Shown piece by piece: positions 10,467 through 22,261 of a DNA stretch of 64,000 nt. The position numbers and the translations under genes were made by a program. The notes beneath the pieces were generated by a model, which was not told the origin of the DNA, did no database searches, and saw nothing but the letters and a program-made list of their open reading frames with translations. Each line of letters opens with the position of its first letter. The first letter of the stretch is position 1. The DNA is from Anisodus tanguticus (taxonomy: Eukaryota > Streptophyta > Magnoliopsida > Solanales > Solanaceae): assembly GCA_034509755.1 (NCBI GenBank), contig CM067549.1, positions 31,082,001 to 31,146,000 of the forward strand, read 5' to 3'.

Positions 10467-11381
10467 GACATGGTGTAGCCACCAACAAAAAGAAAAGATC
10501 CAAAAAGCCTTATTTTATACAAATGATTCGAAATGGCCGTTAAATTTAAAATAAAGATAAGTTTTAGCCCACCCACATAAAAGTCCAAATAAAAACAAAA
10601 TTAAAAAAGAAAAAAAAGAGGAATCGGCATCGTTTCTCCTCCTCCATCTTCATCTCTTTCTCTTATGTGTAGGTAGTTTTGAAGAAAAAAGGAAATTGTA
10701 GAGTGCAAACTGAAAAAGGTAGGGCAAAATGGCAAATTTGAAAATTGAAACATCGGCATATCCAAGTGCAGCAAGACTTGGTGATTCTGATTGCTATCCT
10801 CAATACACTTCTTCTCTCAAAATGTTTAAAAGATCAAATCTCGTATAATTGAAATACAAATAAGGAAAATATTAGAGGTAGTTAATCCACTAGATATCGG
10901 TGAACATGAAAGATTTGTGAGCTTCCAAAACATACCAGTATGTGTATAGAATATGTATACCAGAATATGTGTATAGAATATGTATCCCTAGAATATGTGT
11001 CCTTAGAGTATGTGTATAGAATATGTATCATTGTTGTATAATTTATGTATAATAAATGTATAATATGTCTATCATTAGTGTATAATCAATGTATAATATA
11101 TACATACTAATGATACACATATTATACAATTATTATGCATATTTATACACATGCAAGGATTATCGGAGAAAAATCAGAGACTACCGAAAAGTTTATCCGG
11201 CTAGATCTGTACCAAAATACCATAGATCTGATAATTTCACGGCATTTATATGAACTCCGGTGAAAGCACCCAGGTGACACAGATTTGATAGAAGGAGTTC
11301 GAACATCTTGTCCACCATCGATTAACTTGTGCACCTACTGGTTTAGAAACTACTCAAACTTTTTGTTGTCGACAGTGGTTT
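10467..11381. other. intergenic DNA with (agaatatgtgtat)n-like tract
   Basis: No coding region is supported. At 10935-11030 a motif close to 'agaatatgtgtat' recurs about six times, followed by AT-rich 'tataatgtat' sequence to about 11145. A 63-residue minus-strand frame at 11143-11334 has no recognisable domain. Confidence 0.5.
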
Positions 11382-11386
11382 GTTCT

Positions 11387-11650
11387 TATTGAATTGGTAA
11401 TTAGCTAATTAATTAGATTAGTTAGCTGAGTCAGAAAATTGTTAGAAGAGTTTGTTATTAGCACGTGATGTGCATGTGAGTCAGTTAGAAAAGTCGGTGT
11501 AATTCGTTTATAAGGCTGAGTATATGTATTGTGAACAGGAAGACTAAATGCTCAACTGTTCGAGCAATGCAATCTCTCTCTATCAAAGAAGATATTTTCC
11601 AGATTTCATTTGCGTGTATTTCAATTCTAGTAGATCATAGACTTCTAATA
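11387..11650 (+). repeat. 5' LTR of the copia at 11387-22525
   Basis: The LTR is 264 bp with non-canonical ends (TA...TA). It contains a palindromic GCACGTGATGTGCATGTG segment and a possible TATA box, GTTTATAAGG, near 11508-11517. Confidence 0.9.
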
Positions 11651-11662
11651 TGGTATTAGAGC
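11651..11662 (+). other. primer-binding site
   Basis: TGGTATTAGAGC abuts the LTR. It differs at one base from TGGTATCAGAGC, the initiator Met-tRNA primer site common in plant copia elements. Confidence 0.85.
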
Positions 11663-11738
11663 TTCTCATTGTGATCAGGAGTTAGTGTAGCATATTTCAG
11701 TTCAAATTCACCATTATTGGGAGCTTGAGGTAACGATA

Positions 11739-12664
11739 ATGGCGGAAACTCAGAATTCAAAGTCGATCGAGGATCCACAGATAGATCATAATCATTAATT
11801 ACATCTTCAGGCATTAGATATCCTAGGAGTACCCCTAATTCTTATGGAGCTCATCAGAATAAAGAACTATGGAGTTTGGAGCAGATCGATGAGGATCGCG
11901 TTACTAGTCGAAAACAAGATAAGGTTTGTAGATGACACATGCACGAAGAACTCGTACAAAGGAGCTTTGGTTGCAAAATGGGAGATATGTGATGTTGTTG
12001 TTCTATGATGGATTAGCGCAGATGTTGCACCAGAACTGATGACAAACATAATGTATGCATCCAATTCAAAAAATATATGGGATGATTTCAGAGAAAGGTT
12101 TGATAAGTCGAACCTAACTAGAATTTATCATACTTGGAATGAAGTTAGTATAATGACTCAAGGAACAAATTCAGTCACAATTTATTATTTAAAGATGAAG
12201 GATTTGTGGAATGATATTGATGTAATGGTACCATCACATTTGTGTGATTGCTCAGAGTATAGACCTCACATTGAACACATGAAACAACAACAATTATTAT
12301 AATTTTTTGTTGGATTGAATACAGTTTTGCTCAAGTGAAAAGTACATTATTACTCAATTCAGATGTTCCAAGTGTCAATCATGCATATGCCATGGTAATC
12401 CAAGAGGAAAGTCAAAGGAAATTAGGAGTGTTGGATATAGGGAAGGAGCCTATGACAATGTTGGCTGGTAGAAATCAACACAATCAGGAGCCAATGACAA
12501 TGTTAAATGGTAGAAATCAACACTTTCATAATCAGAATCATTCAGGAAAAAGACAAGGGATAGTGTGTGAACATTGTAGGTATAAAGGCCACCCCAAAGA
12601 AAATTGTTACAGGATAGTTAGTTTCCCAACAGACTTCAAAATCAAGAGAAATGGGCAAAAATGA
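11739..12664 (+). pseudogene. copia gag, broken
   Basis: A likely start is ATG at 11739 (MAETQNSKSIEDPQ), followed within 20 codons by a stop. A second frame at 12039-12302 gives the UBN2-type Gag core (NSKNIWDDFRERFDKSN ... VTIYYLKMKDLWNDIDVM). A third at 12335-12664 ends in a good CCHC zinc knuckle (CEHCRYKGHPKENC, spacing C-x2-C-x4-H-x4-C). At 12440-12520 a 45-bp segment coding EPMTMLAGRNQHNQ is repeated with small changes. Gag would package element RNA. The three frames show at least two frameshifts and several stops. Confidence 0.85.
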
Positions 12665-14527
12665 AGGATCCAGACCACAAGCTAATAATTCCACTATTGA
12701 AATAAGTGCTGAAGCCAACAGGTCCACCGTAGAGACAGGAAGCAGTTCAGGAACAAAAGTACAAATTCATGGAGAGGGTTACTTCACTAGAGATCAATAC
12801 AACCAGCTATTGAGCAAAATGTATCCAGAACCAATAGGAAACTATAGAATTGAGGCATCAGGTATGACTTCTTTACTTAATGAAAATAAGGACCTAGAAT
12901 GGATTCTTGACTCAAGTGCCTCACATCACATAACACATGAAAAGAAAGTATTAAGAGATGTTGAATCAGTATCATACTCAATAGATAACAAAGTACAAGT
13001 GCCTATAGGAAACAAAACTCAGATAGAACACACAGGGACTGCAGATCTTTTAGCTGGTTTTTCATTGAAGAATATCCTGCATGTTCCAGACTTTAAATTC
13101 AATTTACTATCAGTCTCAAAGCTCACAAGAGATCTCATATGTTCTGTATCATTTTATCCTGATCTTTATGGGTTACAGGCCCTTTTTACTGGAAGGTGAT
13201 TGAGATTGGTAGGTTGAGAGATGAACTTTACATACTAAAAAGCCATATAACACCAGTAATTGGTGCAACTACGAGGAATAAACCAGTGGTGAATGATACT
13301 GCAACTAGTCATTGTGGCATTACAGGTTGGGACGTGCTTCAGCTGGAGCAATGAAACATATACCATTGTTGAAGAACAAAGTAGATACTCAAGCATTGCA
13401 AGACCGTATGATTTGTCCTTTGGTCAAACAATACAGGTTGAAATTCCCAGTGAGTAGTTCTACATCTATTAGTATTTTCCAACTTGTACATCTAGATTTT
13501 TGGGGACCACATAGACATCCTACATATGATAGAAAGCATTACTTTCTTACAGTAGTTGATGATTACAGTAGGTTCACTTGGGTGACACTCTTGCAATCTG
13601 AGAAGAAAATAATAGTTGTGTTCAAGAATTTTCTCTCTATGATTTGTAATCATAATTTTCACTGATAATGATACAAAGTTCTTCAATACTCAAATGAATG
13701 AAATTTTACTTACTTATGGGATAATTCATCAGAGTAGTTATCCCTATACACCATAACATAATGGTGTAGTAGAAAGAAAACGCAGATATATATTAGAGAT
13801 GGAAAGAGCTTTGAAGTTGAAGTCTCATATACCATCAAGATTTTGGGGAGATTGCATACAAACTGCAGTACACTTGATGAACAGACTACCCATAGCAATG
13901 CTACAAAGAAAGTCTCCATATGAGCTATTGTATAGCAAGTCACCTAATCTGCATCATTTAAGGGTGTTTGGATGCTTAAGTTTTGCTACTATTTTTCCTA
14001 GAGGTGATAAATTTGAGGCAAGGGCAAGAAAGGAAATTTCTCTTGACTATTCTTCTACTCAAAAGGGTTACACACTCTTGAATTTGGATACTCATGTTGT
14101 GTTTGTTAGTAGGGATATACTTCTTAGAGAACATATCTTTCCATTTAAGGAGAAAAGAGAGTATAGTTCTTGTTTGCTTCTACTTTCACCTTTTGTTACT
14201 AATGCATTTATCATAGCACATGACTTGCATCATGATGAAGAGCAGGATCAAGGCACTCATCCTTTTGATCCACTTGCTGCAATTGAAGAACATACTATGG
14301 AGGAATCTCCTGATATAGCAGAGGTAGAACAACCTACTCAAGGAACAAGTGGTTCCTTAATATCTAACACATATGACATTGTGGTGCCTGCTCCTACATC
14401 AAGAGAAGTTGCATTTGTTGCTCCTCCTAATAGAAGAACAAGAAGAGAATCTAGGCCACCTAACTGGATTAAAGATTATGTGGTGTCTTCCAAAACCAGT
14501 CTGTATTCTATCATACATCATGTATAA
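12651..14527 (+). pseudogene. copia protease and integrase, broken
   Basis: The protease region at about 12900-12940 reads WILDSSASHHIT, so the usual Gly after Asp-Ser is replaced by Ser. The pre-integrase and zinc region follow (LLSVSKLTR, then WHYRLGRASAGAMKH, where the second His of the zinc motif looks changed to Arg). The core has LVHLDFWGPHRHP and FLTVVDDYSRFTWV at 13480-13590, then ERKRRYILEMERAL near 13770-13815. The C-terminal part at 13799-14527 contains LHHLRVFGCLSFATIFPRGD and is uninterrupted for 242 codons. A stop separates the two halves of the core near 13663. Confidence 0.87.
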
Positions 14528-14538
14528 CTACATATCAT

Positions 14539-16135
14539 ATGTGTTATGATCATATTTCTAGTAACTATCAGGCCTATCTCAGTGCAATTTCCTCTATCAC
14601 TGAGCCTCAATCTTATAAAGAAGCCTCTCAAGATGAAAGATGGATAAATGCTATGAATCAGGAGATCACAACATTAGAAGACAACAATACTTGGAGCATT
14701 GTAGACTTACATGCAGGAGCTAAAGCTATTGGTTCAAAGTGGGTGTATAAGGTGAAGTACACGACAAATGATGAGGTAGATAGATTCAAGGCAAAGCTTG
14801 TGGCTAAGGGTTATACACAGAGAGAAGGTATAGATTACCATGAGACCTTCTCTCTAGTGGCAAAGATGGTCAGAGTCAGAACTATGATCAGTGTTGCAAC
14901 ATCTTATGGTTGGGCTCTTTGCCAAATGAATGTCAATAATGCATTCCTATAAGGAAATTTGAATGAAGATGTGTTTATGGAACTTCCTTTGGGTTTCCAT
15001 AAACAGGGGGAGCATAAGGTATGCAAGCTCAAAAATCCATGTATGGTCTTAAATAAGCCTCAAGGAAATGGAACATCAAGCGAACATATGCATTTCTAGG
15101 AGAAGGATATTGTCAAAGTGTGCATGATCATTCTCTATTTACAAAGATGATTGGAAAAGACCTGGTTGTGATTTTAGTCTATGTTGATGACTTACTCATA
15201 ACTGGTACCAATCAGAAGTTAATTCAGGAAGCCAAGGCCACACTTCATCAACATTTCAAGATTAAGGATTTAGGTGATCTAAGATACTTCCTTGGTATGA
15301 AGGTAATGAAGTCTAAAGAGGGTATATTATTGAACCAGAGGAAGTACACATTGCAGCTTATATCAGAAATAGGTCTTAGTGGTACCAAAACGGTCAGCAC
15401 TCCATTAGAGTTCAACTTAAAACTCACTAGTGTGGAGTTTGATAAATTCACGGAAACTACTGGTGATGCAGAATGTGAAGACATCAGAGCATATCAAAAA
15501 CTAATTGGAAAGTCACTTTACCTGACCATTACAAGACTAGATATTTGCTTTGGGGTGCAGATGTTGAGTCAACTAATGCAACATCCCAAAGTATCACATT
15601 GGGAAGCTGCATTGACAATAGTCAAGTACCTTAAATGATCACGTGGACTTGGAATATTGCTTAAAAGATGAGACATAACAAAGTTGACAGGGTACTGTAA
15701 TGCTGATTGGACATCATGTCCCAATACCAGAAGACCAGTTAGTGGTTATATAGTTAAACTAGGACACTCATTGATCTCTTAGAAGTCTAAGAAGAAACAG
15801 ACAATGAGCAGAAGCTCAATTGAAGTTGAATACAGAAGTATGGCTTCAGTTTTAGCAGAGTTGATTTGGTTAGCTGGTTTGCTACAAGTGTTGAATGTAC
15901 CAGTTTCTTTGCCTATCAAGTTGTATTGTGATAGTAAATATGTTATTCAAATAGCCGGGAATACCATGTTTCATGAAAGAACTAAGCGCATTGACATAGA
16001 CTGTCATTTTATCAGAGAAAATATGAAGTCTGGTTTCATATTGCCTCAGTACCTATGCTCAAACAAGTAGCTAGTAGATATCCAAACAAAAGGCCTTAGT
16101 GCAGGACAACATCAACATTTACTTTCCAAGCTAGG
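14539..16135 (+). pseudogene. copia reverse transcriptase and RNase H, broken
   Basis: RT begins at about 14590 (SYKEASQDERWINAMNQE) and includes IGSKWVYKVKY, FKAKLVAKGYTQREGIDY and CQMNVNNAFL before a stop at 14950. The palm domain is at 15120-15638 with the catalytic YVDD (ILVYVDDLLITGTN). RNase H follows in other frames: CNADWTSCPNTRRPVSGY (about 15700-15760) and SSIEVEYRSMASVLAELIWL (15804-16070). The last codons before the gypsy insertion read HLLSKLG, and the frame resumes after it at 22219 with VLHIFQPPT and a stop. This confirms one ancestral gene split by the nested element. Confidence 0.88.
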
Positions 16136-17856
16136 TGATGCAAGAAAGGCCCCGAACTTAGCTTCTCAACGCAAGTGGTTAAATGAAGAACCAAATGTGT
16201 CAGTCGTTGATCATCTACCCACGGCCAAGGGCCGAGAATGGCATGGGATTTGGAGCAGATTAGGAAACATCACTTGATTGTCTTAAGGAGATAACCTTTA
16301 TTCGGCCTCTGTGTTGGTCTTGGCCGAGACCATGTTTTAATTTATTGTCTTTAAATTCCTAGATTAGTAACTAGTTTTCTTAGGACACATTATAACTATA
16401 TAATAACCCGTAGTTTCCCTTAGGACACAATCAATGTTTTGTAAGGGGTGATTAGGCCGAGAAGGGTGACTTGGCCGAGAGTGACAAGATGGCAAGGACA
16501 ATTGATGACTTAGCCGACAAGGTGGAAAAGACAAGAGACTTCCAAGAAGATAATTCATGAACCAACTAGTTCATGGACTTGGTTTCCTAGAAGATGACAA
16601 GGTCGGCCTAGGAGAGAAGAGGAGTTGGCCGAAACAACTCACATGTGCAAGGAATGGAAGCTTCCAACCACATCCCAAGAAGATGAAATTTTTGGAGAAC
16701 CAAATCCACACACTCTTCTACTGGAAGACACAAAGGGGTGTGAAAGAGGTTGAGTTCATCCTTGCCTCCAAGAAAAGCCAAGACCTTTCCCATTGTTCTA
16801 ACAATGGCCGAGAACCTCCTTGGCCAACAAGAAAACCTGAACCCTTCCCCATTTGTTCCCATTCGGCCGAGAGGTTGTATATTTTGTGTCATTTAGTTTG
16901 TCTCCTAGAAAGGTCCATATACTACTATAAATAGGACCTTTAGGATTCTGTAAAAAGAGTTGTGGATTAAATATAATCTTGAGTTTTACTCATACTTTAA
17001 AGTATTTAACTTGTGTGTTGTTTACCTTAGATTGGTCCTTGTGTGGGCCTTGGTTCTTGTGTGAGCTAACCCTCTTAGTGTAAGTTGAAGCTAGAACTTG
17101 TGTGACCTAGTTAAACCCAAGCTAAGGTCCCTTCGGTGTAAGTTTTGGTTAGGAATTGTGTGACCTAATCAAATCCAAGCTTAAGGAACCCCCTTGGTGC
17201 GAGTGGACGTTGGAACTTGTGTGATCCAACCAAACCCAAGACTAGGGTATATCTTAAGGTTACCGGCTACCCTCACTTGGGTTGTTCATGGGCTTGTACT
17301 TATCAACCCCGGTCTAGACCTTATCCAATTGGCCAAACTCATTTTGGTATCGATTCGAGCATTAAAACCCTCGTGTCTCTATCCTTGTTATATCGACCGT
17401 CCATCGCTTGGTTTGTACTCGGCTTTGCACCTAGCATATCGTGTTCATTTTTTGACAAAACTACTTCATTCTTCCCACCACCACATCCCACAATACGTCC
17501 CAAACATCCCCGCTAAAGATAACTGACCGAAACCCCCATAACTTCCCATCCAAACCCGACAACCACAAACAATCCACAAGACAACCCTTATCGAGACCTC
17601 ACCGTTTCAGCCAACTTCCACCACCTTGCCACTATCAAACCACCAAGCCCCGATCATCAAGACAACCCTCAACATACCCGAAATACTCTCATAAAACGCC
17701 TAAGTCCGACTCTACCCGAAACTGCCCCACAACACCACACTGCCAGGCAGAAACACCCCACCCGAGAACCCCACTTTGAGTCCTATTTTCGGGTCGACCC
17801 GATTGCAACCAAACTCTGACCTACTTACCTACTTACACCCCTCCTTACTTACATCA
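16136..17856 (+). repeat. 5' LTR of the nested gypsy element
   Basis: The LTR is 1721 bp. The first half carries about ten GGCCGAG-like motifs between 16220 and 16875. A TATA box (ACTATAAATAGG) lies near 16922-16933, and repeated 'cttgtgtgacc(t/c)a(a)...aaacccaagc' units follow in the transcribed part at 17080-17240. Frames here are not genes; they recur in the other LTR only because the LTRs match. Confidence 0.92.
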
Positions 17857-17900
17857 GATTGGTATTAAAGCGAGATAATCCCGTCCCATGCTTTGACACT

Positions 17901-18950
17901 ATGGCACATGTAAACGATGAACTTAGGAGGGCCTTAACCGAAATAGTTGCGGAACAAGTGCAAATATTAAGGAGGGAATTTGTGGATCGTGTCATCATCA
18001 ATCACATCGAATTCGGAGAGGAGGTTGATCTAAACAGCCATATACATGTTGAAGGTGATGAACAAGAGTAATCGAGGCTTGAAAGAATGAATGATCTAAC
18101 CGAACCTTACGGTTCGATCTTTCGAAGTTTGACGGAAACTTGGACCCGGAGGAGTTTCTCAAATGGATAAGAGCCATTGAGAGACAATTTGAGTTCAATC
18201 AATACGACAACCATCAATGCTTTAAAGTTGCCACGTTAAAGCTAAAATCATTTACTTCCGTGTGGTACGAGAATCTAAAGACAAGCCGAAAAAGACATGA
18301 CAAGACCAAGAGTGATTCTTGGGAGAAGTTTAAAAAGCACTTGAAAAGAAAGTTCTTAAGGTCGAGGAGTACATCCTAGAATTTTAGAAGGTCACAATGC
18401 TATGTGACTTGGAGGATAAAGAACCACAACGTATTGCACAATTCATAGGCGGATTGAATGCGGAAATATAAGAAAAGGTTGAGGTGTCCACCTATAACAC
18501 CTTTGAAGATGTGTGCCACTTGGCACTTAGATTTGAGCGGCAACAAAAGAAGGGTATTTCTAGACCCTCCACCAAACCGGCTAGTACGAAAGAGAAAAGT
18601 AGTACTTCCTACTCCAACCCTTTCTACAAATAAGAAGATGCAAACAAGGACAAATAGAAGGTGGAAGCTGCCAAGGGAGTTGATGGAGGCGGGAAGAGAT
18701 GCTTCAAATGTCAAGGCCTCGGTCATTTTTCTAGAGAATGTCCTAATTCGAGAGTCATGACACTTGAAGAATTTAAAGAATGTGCAGACGCCTTTGTTGT
18801 GGAAGAAGCCGAAGTTGAAGAGAGTCAAGAGGAAGATGAGGCTCTTGTGGAAGATGACGTAAGTTTGGTTCTTCAACATGTGCTAAGTGCACGACTAGAA
18901 GAACTTGAGGAATCCCAAAGGGAACAATTTTCTACACTCGTTGCAAGGTG
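17901..18950 (+). pseudogene. gypsy gag with zinc knuckle, broken
   Basis: ATG at 17901 opens MAHVNDELRRALTEIVAEQ, which stops at 18069-18071. The retrotransposon Gag core follows in another frame (18140-18379: DPEEFLKWIRAIERQFEF, then KVATLKLKSF and WEKFKKHLKRKFL). The zinc knuckle CFKCQGLGHFSREC (C-x2-C-x4-H-x4-C) is at about 18700-18745, in a frame that continues with an acidic tail to 18950. This is the order of plant chromovirus-type Gag. Stops at 18069, 18377 and 18468 break it. Confidence 0.85.
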
Positions 18951-19412
18951 AAATATAGGGTGTGTAGCTTAAGAATAGACACCGGGAGTTGTGATAACAC
19001 GGTGTCCATCGGGGTGGTAGACAAGCTACAATTAACGATCTGTATGCATTCCAAACCTTATAACCTTCGATGGGTGAATAAGGAAAACAGACTCAAAGTA
19101 GCAACCCAAGCCCTCATTAACTTTCCAATTGAAGGATACGTAGATGAGATTTGGTGCGACGTCCTTCTTATGGACGCGTGTCATATATTGTTGGGGCGGC
19201 CTTGGCAATATGACAAGAAGACTCTACTTGATGGAGAAAATAACTCCTACTTCTTTCACAAGGACGTCAAGGACTACCGGTTGATCCCTTTGTCACCTAG
19301 TAAGGTGAAAGAAATGAAGATTCAAAATGACCAAAAATGCCAGGCCGAATTTGAAGCTCTCTTGCATGAGGGCAGAGAGAAGAAAGAAAGTCCAAGTAGG
19401 GGAGTATCGTAA
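18948..19412 (+). pseudogene. gypsy aspartic protease
   Basis: The 154-residue frame has the active-site motif RIDTGSCDNTVS near residues 9-20 and the downstream LLMDACHILLGRPWQYD. Both are hallmarks of the plant Ty3/gypsy protease, which would cut Gag-Pol into mature parts. The catalytic Asp-Thr-Gly looks intact. The gag frame ends at 18949-18951 and this one overlaps it at 18948, so a frame change would be needed. After the protease the frame continues with KVKEMKIQNDQKCQAEFEALL and stops at 19410. Confidence 0.85.
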
Positions 19413-19638
19413 ATGCCTTGGTGTGTAAAGAACAAAGTACCCTTGAAGATGTCGACTCAAAGGAAACCTTAAAGGTTTCGGAAAATGCATTGCCAAATGG
19501 TCCACCAACCGGGCTGCCATACACAAACAACACTGATCATGATCTTGAAGAGGTTCCCGAAAGATCACCCCTACCCATGATAATGACCCGACGAAGAATG
19601 TAATAACAACACAAGGTTGGGCCTTTTTCACTAATCCT

Positions 19639-20202
19639 TTGTACCATGTTGAAGAAAATGGCAATACCTTCTGTGTTAACCCATTGTATGGGCAAATAAG
19701 TGTGGGAGAAAGGGTCGACAAAGAGTCCCCGAAGAACCTCACATCCAGAATTCTACCGATAGAAGATAGTGAACTTGCTCTTGATTTATTTTCAAGAAGT
19801 TCATTGTCTATTCACCAAGTCTATGGGTGTGGAGAACAAGCATTGTTAGGAAACGAGGATGACCAAAAATGCCTTACCATCTACATGGTATCTATCGTGT
19901 TGGTGCCAAAGCACAATGACGTTTGGAGTATGCATATTGGAAACCGATTGGCCTACAACCTCACCATAAGGTACAAATCTCCGAGGCCAAAGATAAATGA
20001 TTATGTGGATGAATCGTGCGAAACTAAAGTGCCTTCAAAGATCAACTTGAGAAGAATTTCTCAACTCATGACGACCCGAGAGGAGGTTGAGCAAGAAGAG
20101 GTCTTCAAAATCCAATGTGATGAATATGTATGTCTTGAAGTGTCATTCAGAAGTTATGACATCCGAGGCTATGATCCCTTTGCTACCCTACCACAATCAT
20201 GA
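19639..20202 (+). pseudogene. gypsy RT remnant, internally deleted
   Basis: The 187-residue frame contains SIVLVPKHNDVWSMHIGNR and LTIRYKSPRPKINDYVDE, then VPSKINLRR. This order matches the start of a Ty3/gypsy RT (a 'V-PKKDG-WRMC' block, the 'I-HP-PR-DD' block and 'FSKIDLR'), but the residues are degraded and the YXDD palm, RNase H and integrase never follow. The adjoining frame (20199-20603) ends NTNLRENSFEKGEND just before the 3' LTR, like the C-terminal tail of plant gypsy Pol. Pol has therefore lost its middle. Confidence 0.7.
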
Positions 20203-20503
20203 AGGTACAACTTGAACATGAATTTGGAGAAATTCATGCCGACCTAAGCAAAGCACGAAAAGTCGTGACTCCCTATGATGAGAAGTTGGAAGGTACGTAC
20301 CATAAGCCATTGACATATGACGCCTTGATCGAGTGGGAAGATTATTTGAGAAATGGTCCCTTCAAATTGTTGGACAAATTCCGAGAAGACTCATGCAAGA
20401 AGCAACGTCCGGACGAAGGTATAGGTCCAACATGTTGTGTTAGTAAAATGTCCTCAAGCAACACGAATTTGAGGGAAAATTCTTTTGAAAAAGGGGAGAA
20501 TGA
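20199..20503 (+). pseudogene. gypsy Pol C-terminal tail fragment
   Basis: The frame reads MKVQLEHEFGEIHADLSKAR and ends SNTNLRENSFEKGEND at the polypurine tract. The end resembles the 'DLR-NPF-EGGND' tail of plant gypsy polyproteins. The rest is not recognised. The frame runs on into the LTR, which is typical when pol overlaps the 3' LTR border. Confidence 0.5.
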
Positions 20504-22218
20504 TGCAAGAAAGGCCCCGAACATAGTTTCTCAACTCAAGTGGTTAAATGAAGAACCGAAGGTGTCAATGGTTGATCATCGACCCACGGCTAAGGGCCGA
20601 TAATGGCATGGGATTTGGAGTGGATTAGGAAACATCACTTGATTGTCTTAAGGAGACAACCTTTATTCGGCCTTTGTGTGGGTCTTGGCCGAGACCATGC
20701 TTTAATTAATTGTCTTTAAATTCCTAGGTTAGTTACTAGTATTCTTAGGACACATTAAAACTATGTAATAACCCCTAGTTTCCCTTAGGACACAATCAAT
20801 GTTTTGTAAGGGGTGATTAGGCCGAGAAGGGAGACTTGGCCGAGAGTGACAATATGTCAAGGACAATTGATGACTTGGCCGACAAGGTGGCAAAGACAAG
20901 AGACTTCCAAGAAGACAATTCATGAACCAACTAGTTCATGGACTTGGTTTCCTAGAAGATGACAAGGCCGGTCTAGGGGAAAAGAGGAGTTGGCCGAAAA
21001 AACTCACATATGCAAGGAATGGAAGCTTCCAACCACATCCCAAGAAGATGAGATTTTTGGAGAACCAAATTCATGAAGTCTTCTACTTGGAAGCCACAAA
21101 GGAGTGTGAAAGTGGTTGAGTTCATCCTTGCCTCCAAGAAAAGCCAATATCTTTCCCATTTTTCTAACAATGGCCGAGAACCTCCTTGGCCAACAAGAAA
21201 ACCTGAACCCTTCCCCATTTGTTCCCATTCGGCCGAGAGGTTGTGTATTTTGTGTCCTTTAGTTTGTCTTCTAGAAAGGTCCATATACTACTATAAATAG
21301 GACCCTTAGGATGTTGTAAAAAGAGTTTTGGATTAAATATAAACTTGAGTTTTACTCATACTCTAAAGTATTTAACTTGTGTGTTCTACCTTAGATTAGT
21401 CCTTGTGTGGGCCTTGATTCTTGTGTGAGACAACCCCTTAGTTTAAGTTGAAGCTAGGACTTGTGTGACCTAGTTAAACCCAAGCTAAGGTCCCTTCGGT
21501 GTAAGTCTTAGTTAGGACTTGTGTGAACTAATCAAACCCAAGCTTAAGGAACCCCCTTGGTGCGAGTGGACATTGGAACTTGTGTGATCCAACCAAACCC
21601 AAGCCTGGGTCTATCTTAAGGTTACCGGCCACCCTAACTTGTCTTGTTCATGGGCTTGTACTTATCAACCCCGGTCTAGACCTTGTTCAATTGGCCAAAC
21701 TCATTTTGGTGTCGATTCGAGCATTAAAACCCTCGTGTCTCTTTCCTTGTTATATCGACCGTCCATCGCTTGGTTTGTACTCGGGTTTGCACCTAGCATC
21801 CCGTGTTCATTCCGTGACCAAACCACTTCATTCTTCCCACCACCACATCCCATAATACGTCCCAAACATCCCCGCTAAAGATCACTGACCGAAACCACCC
21901 ACAACTTCCCGTCCAAACCCGACAACCACAAGACAACCCTTACCGAGACCTCACCGTTTCAGCCAACTTCCGCCACCTTGACACTATCAAACCACCAAAC
22001 CCCGATCATCAAGACAACCTTCAACACACCCGGAACACTCCCATAAAATGCATATGTCCGACTCTACCCTAAATTACCCGAAACTACCCCACAACACCAC
22101 ACTGCCCGGCAGAAACACCCCACCTGAGAACCCCACTTTGAGTCCTATTTTCGGGTCGATCCGATTGCAACCAAACTCCGACCCACTTAGCCACTTACAC
22201 TCATCCTTACTTACATCA
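20501..22218 (+). repeat. 3' LTR of the nested gypsy element
   Basis: The LTR is 1718 bp and aligns with 16136-17856 throughout, with scattered substitutions and small indels. Its TATA box is near 21288-21299. Confidence 0.92.
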
Positions 22219-22254
22219 CTAGGAGTGTTACATATTTTCCAGCCTCCAACTTGA
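22219..22254 (+). pseudogene. last codons of the split copia pol
   Basis: Right after the nested gypsy element the target duplication CTAGG leads into codons for GVLHIFQPPT and a stop. This is a typical end of a plant copia polyprotein (SKLG-V-HIF-P), followed directly by the polypurine tract. Confidence 0.85.
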
Positions 22255-22261
22255 GGGGGAG

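Larger units (their letters stand above)
16136..22218 (+). mobile_element. nested Ty3/gypsy element lacking most of pol
   Basis: The 6083-bp element has long LTRs at 16136-17856 and 20501-22218, both TGATGCAAG...TTACATCA. The target duplication CTAGG is perfect (16131-16135 and 22219-22223). A primer-site remnant TGGTATTAAAGCGAG follows the 5' LTR and a purine tract AAAAAGGGGAGAA precedes the 3' LTR. The internal part is only 2.6 kb and holds gag, a zinc knuckle, protease and a stub of RT. RNase H and integrase are absent. By eye the first 220 bp of the LTRs differ at about 17 sites. Confidence 0.94.

Noticed and set aside
17194..17526. Frames of about 100 residues repeated at 21580-21878
   Set aside because: They lie in the two LTRs of the nested gypsy element and recur only because the LTRs match.
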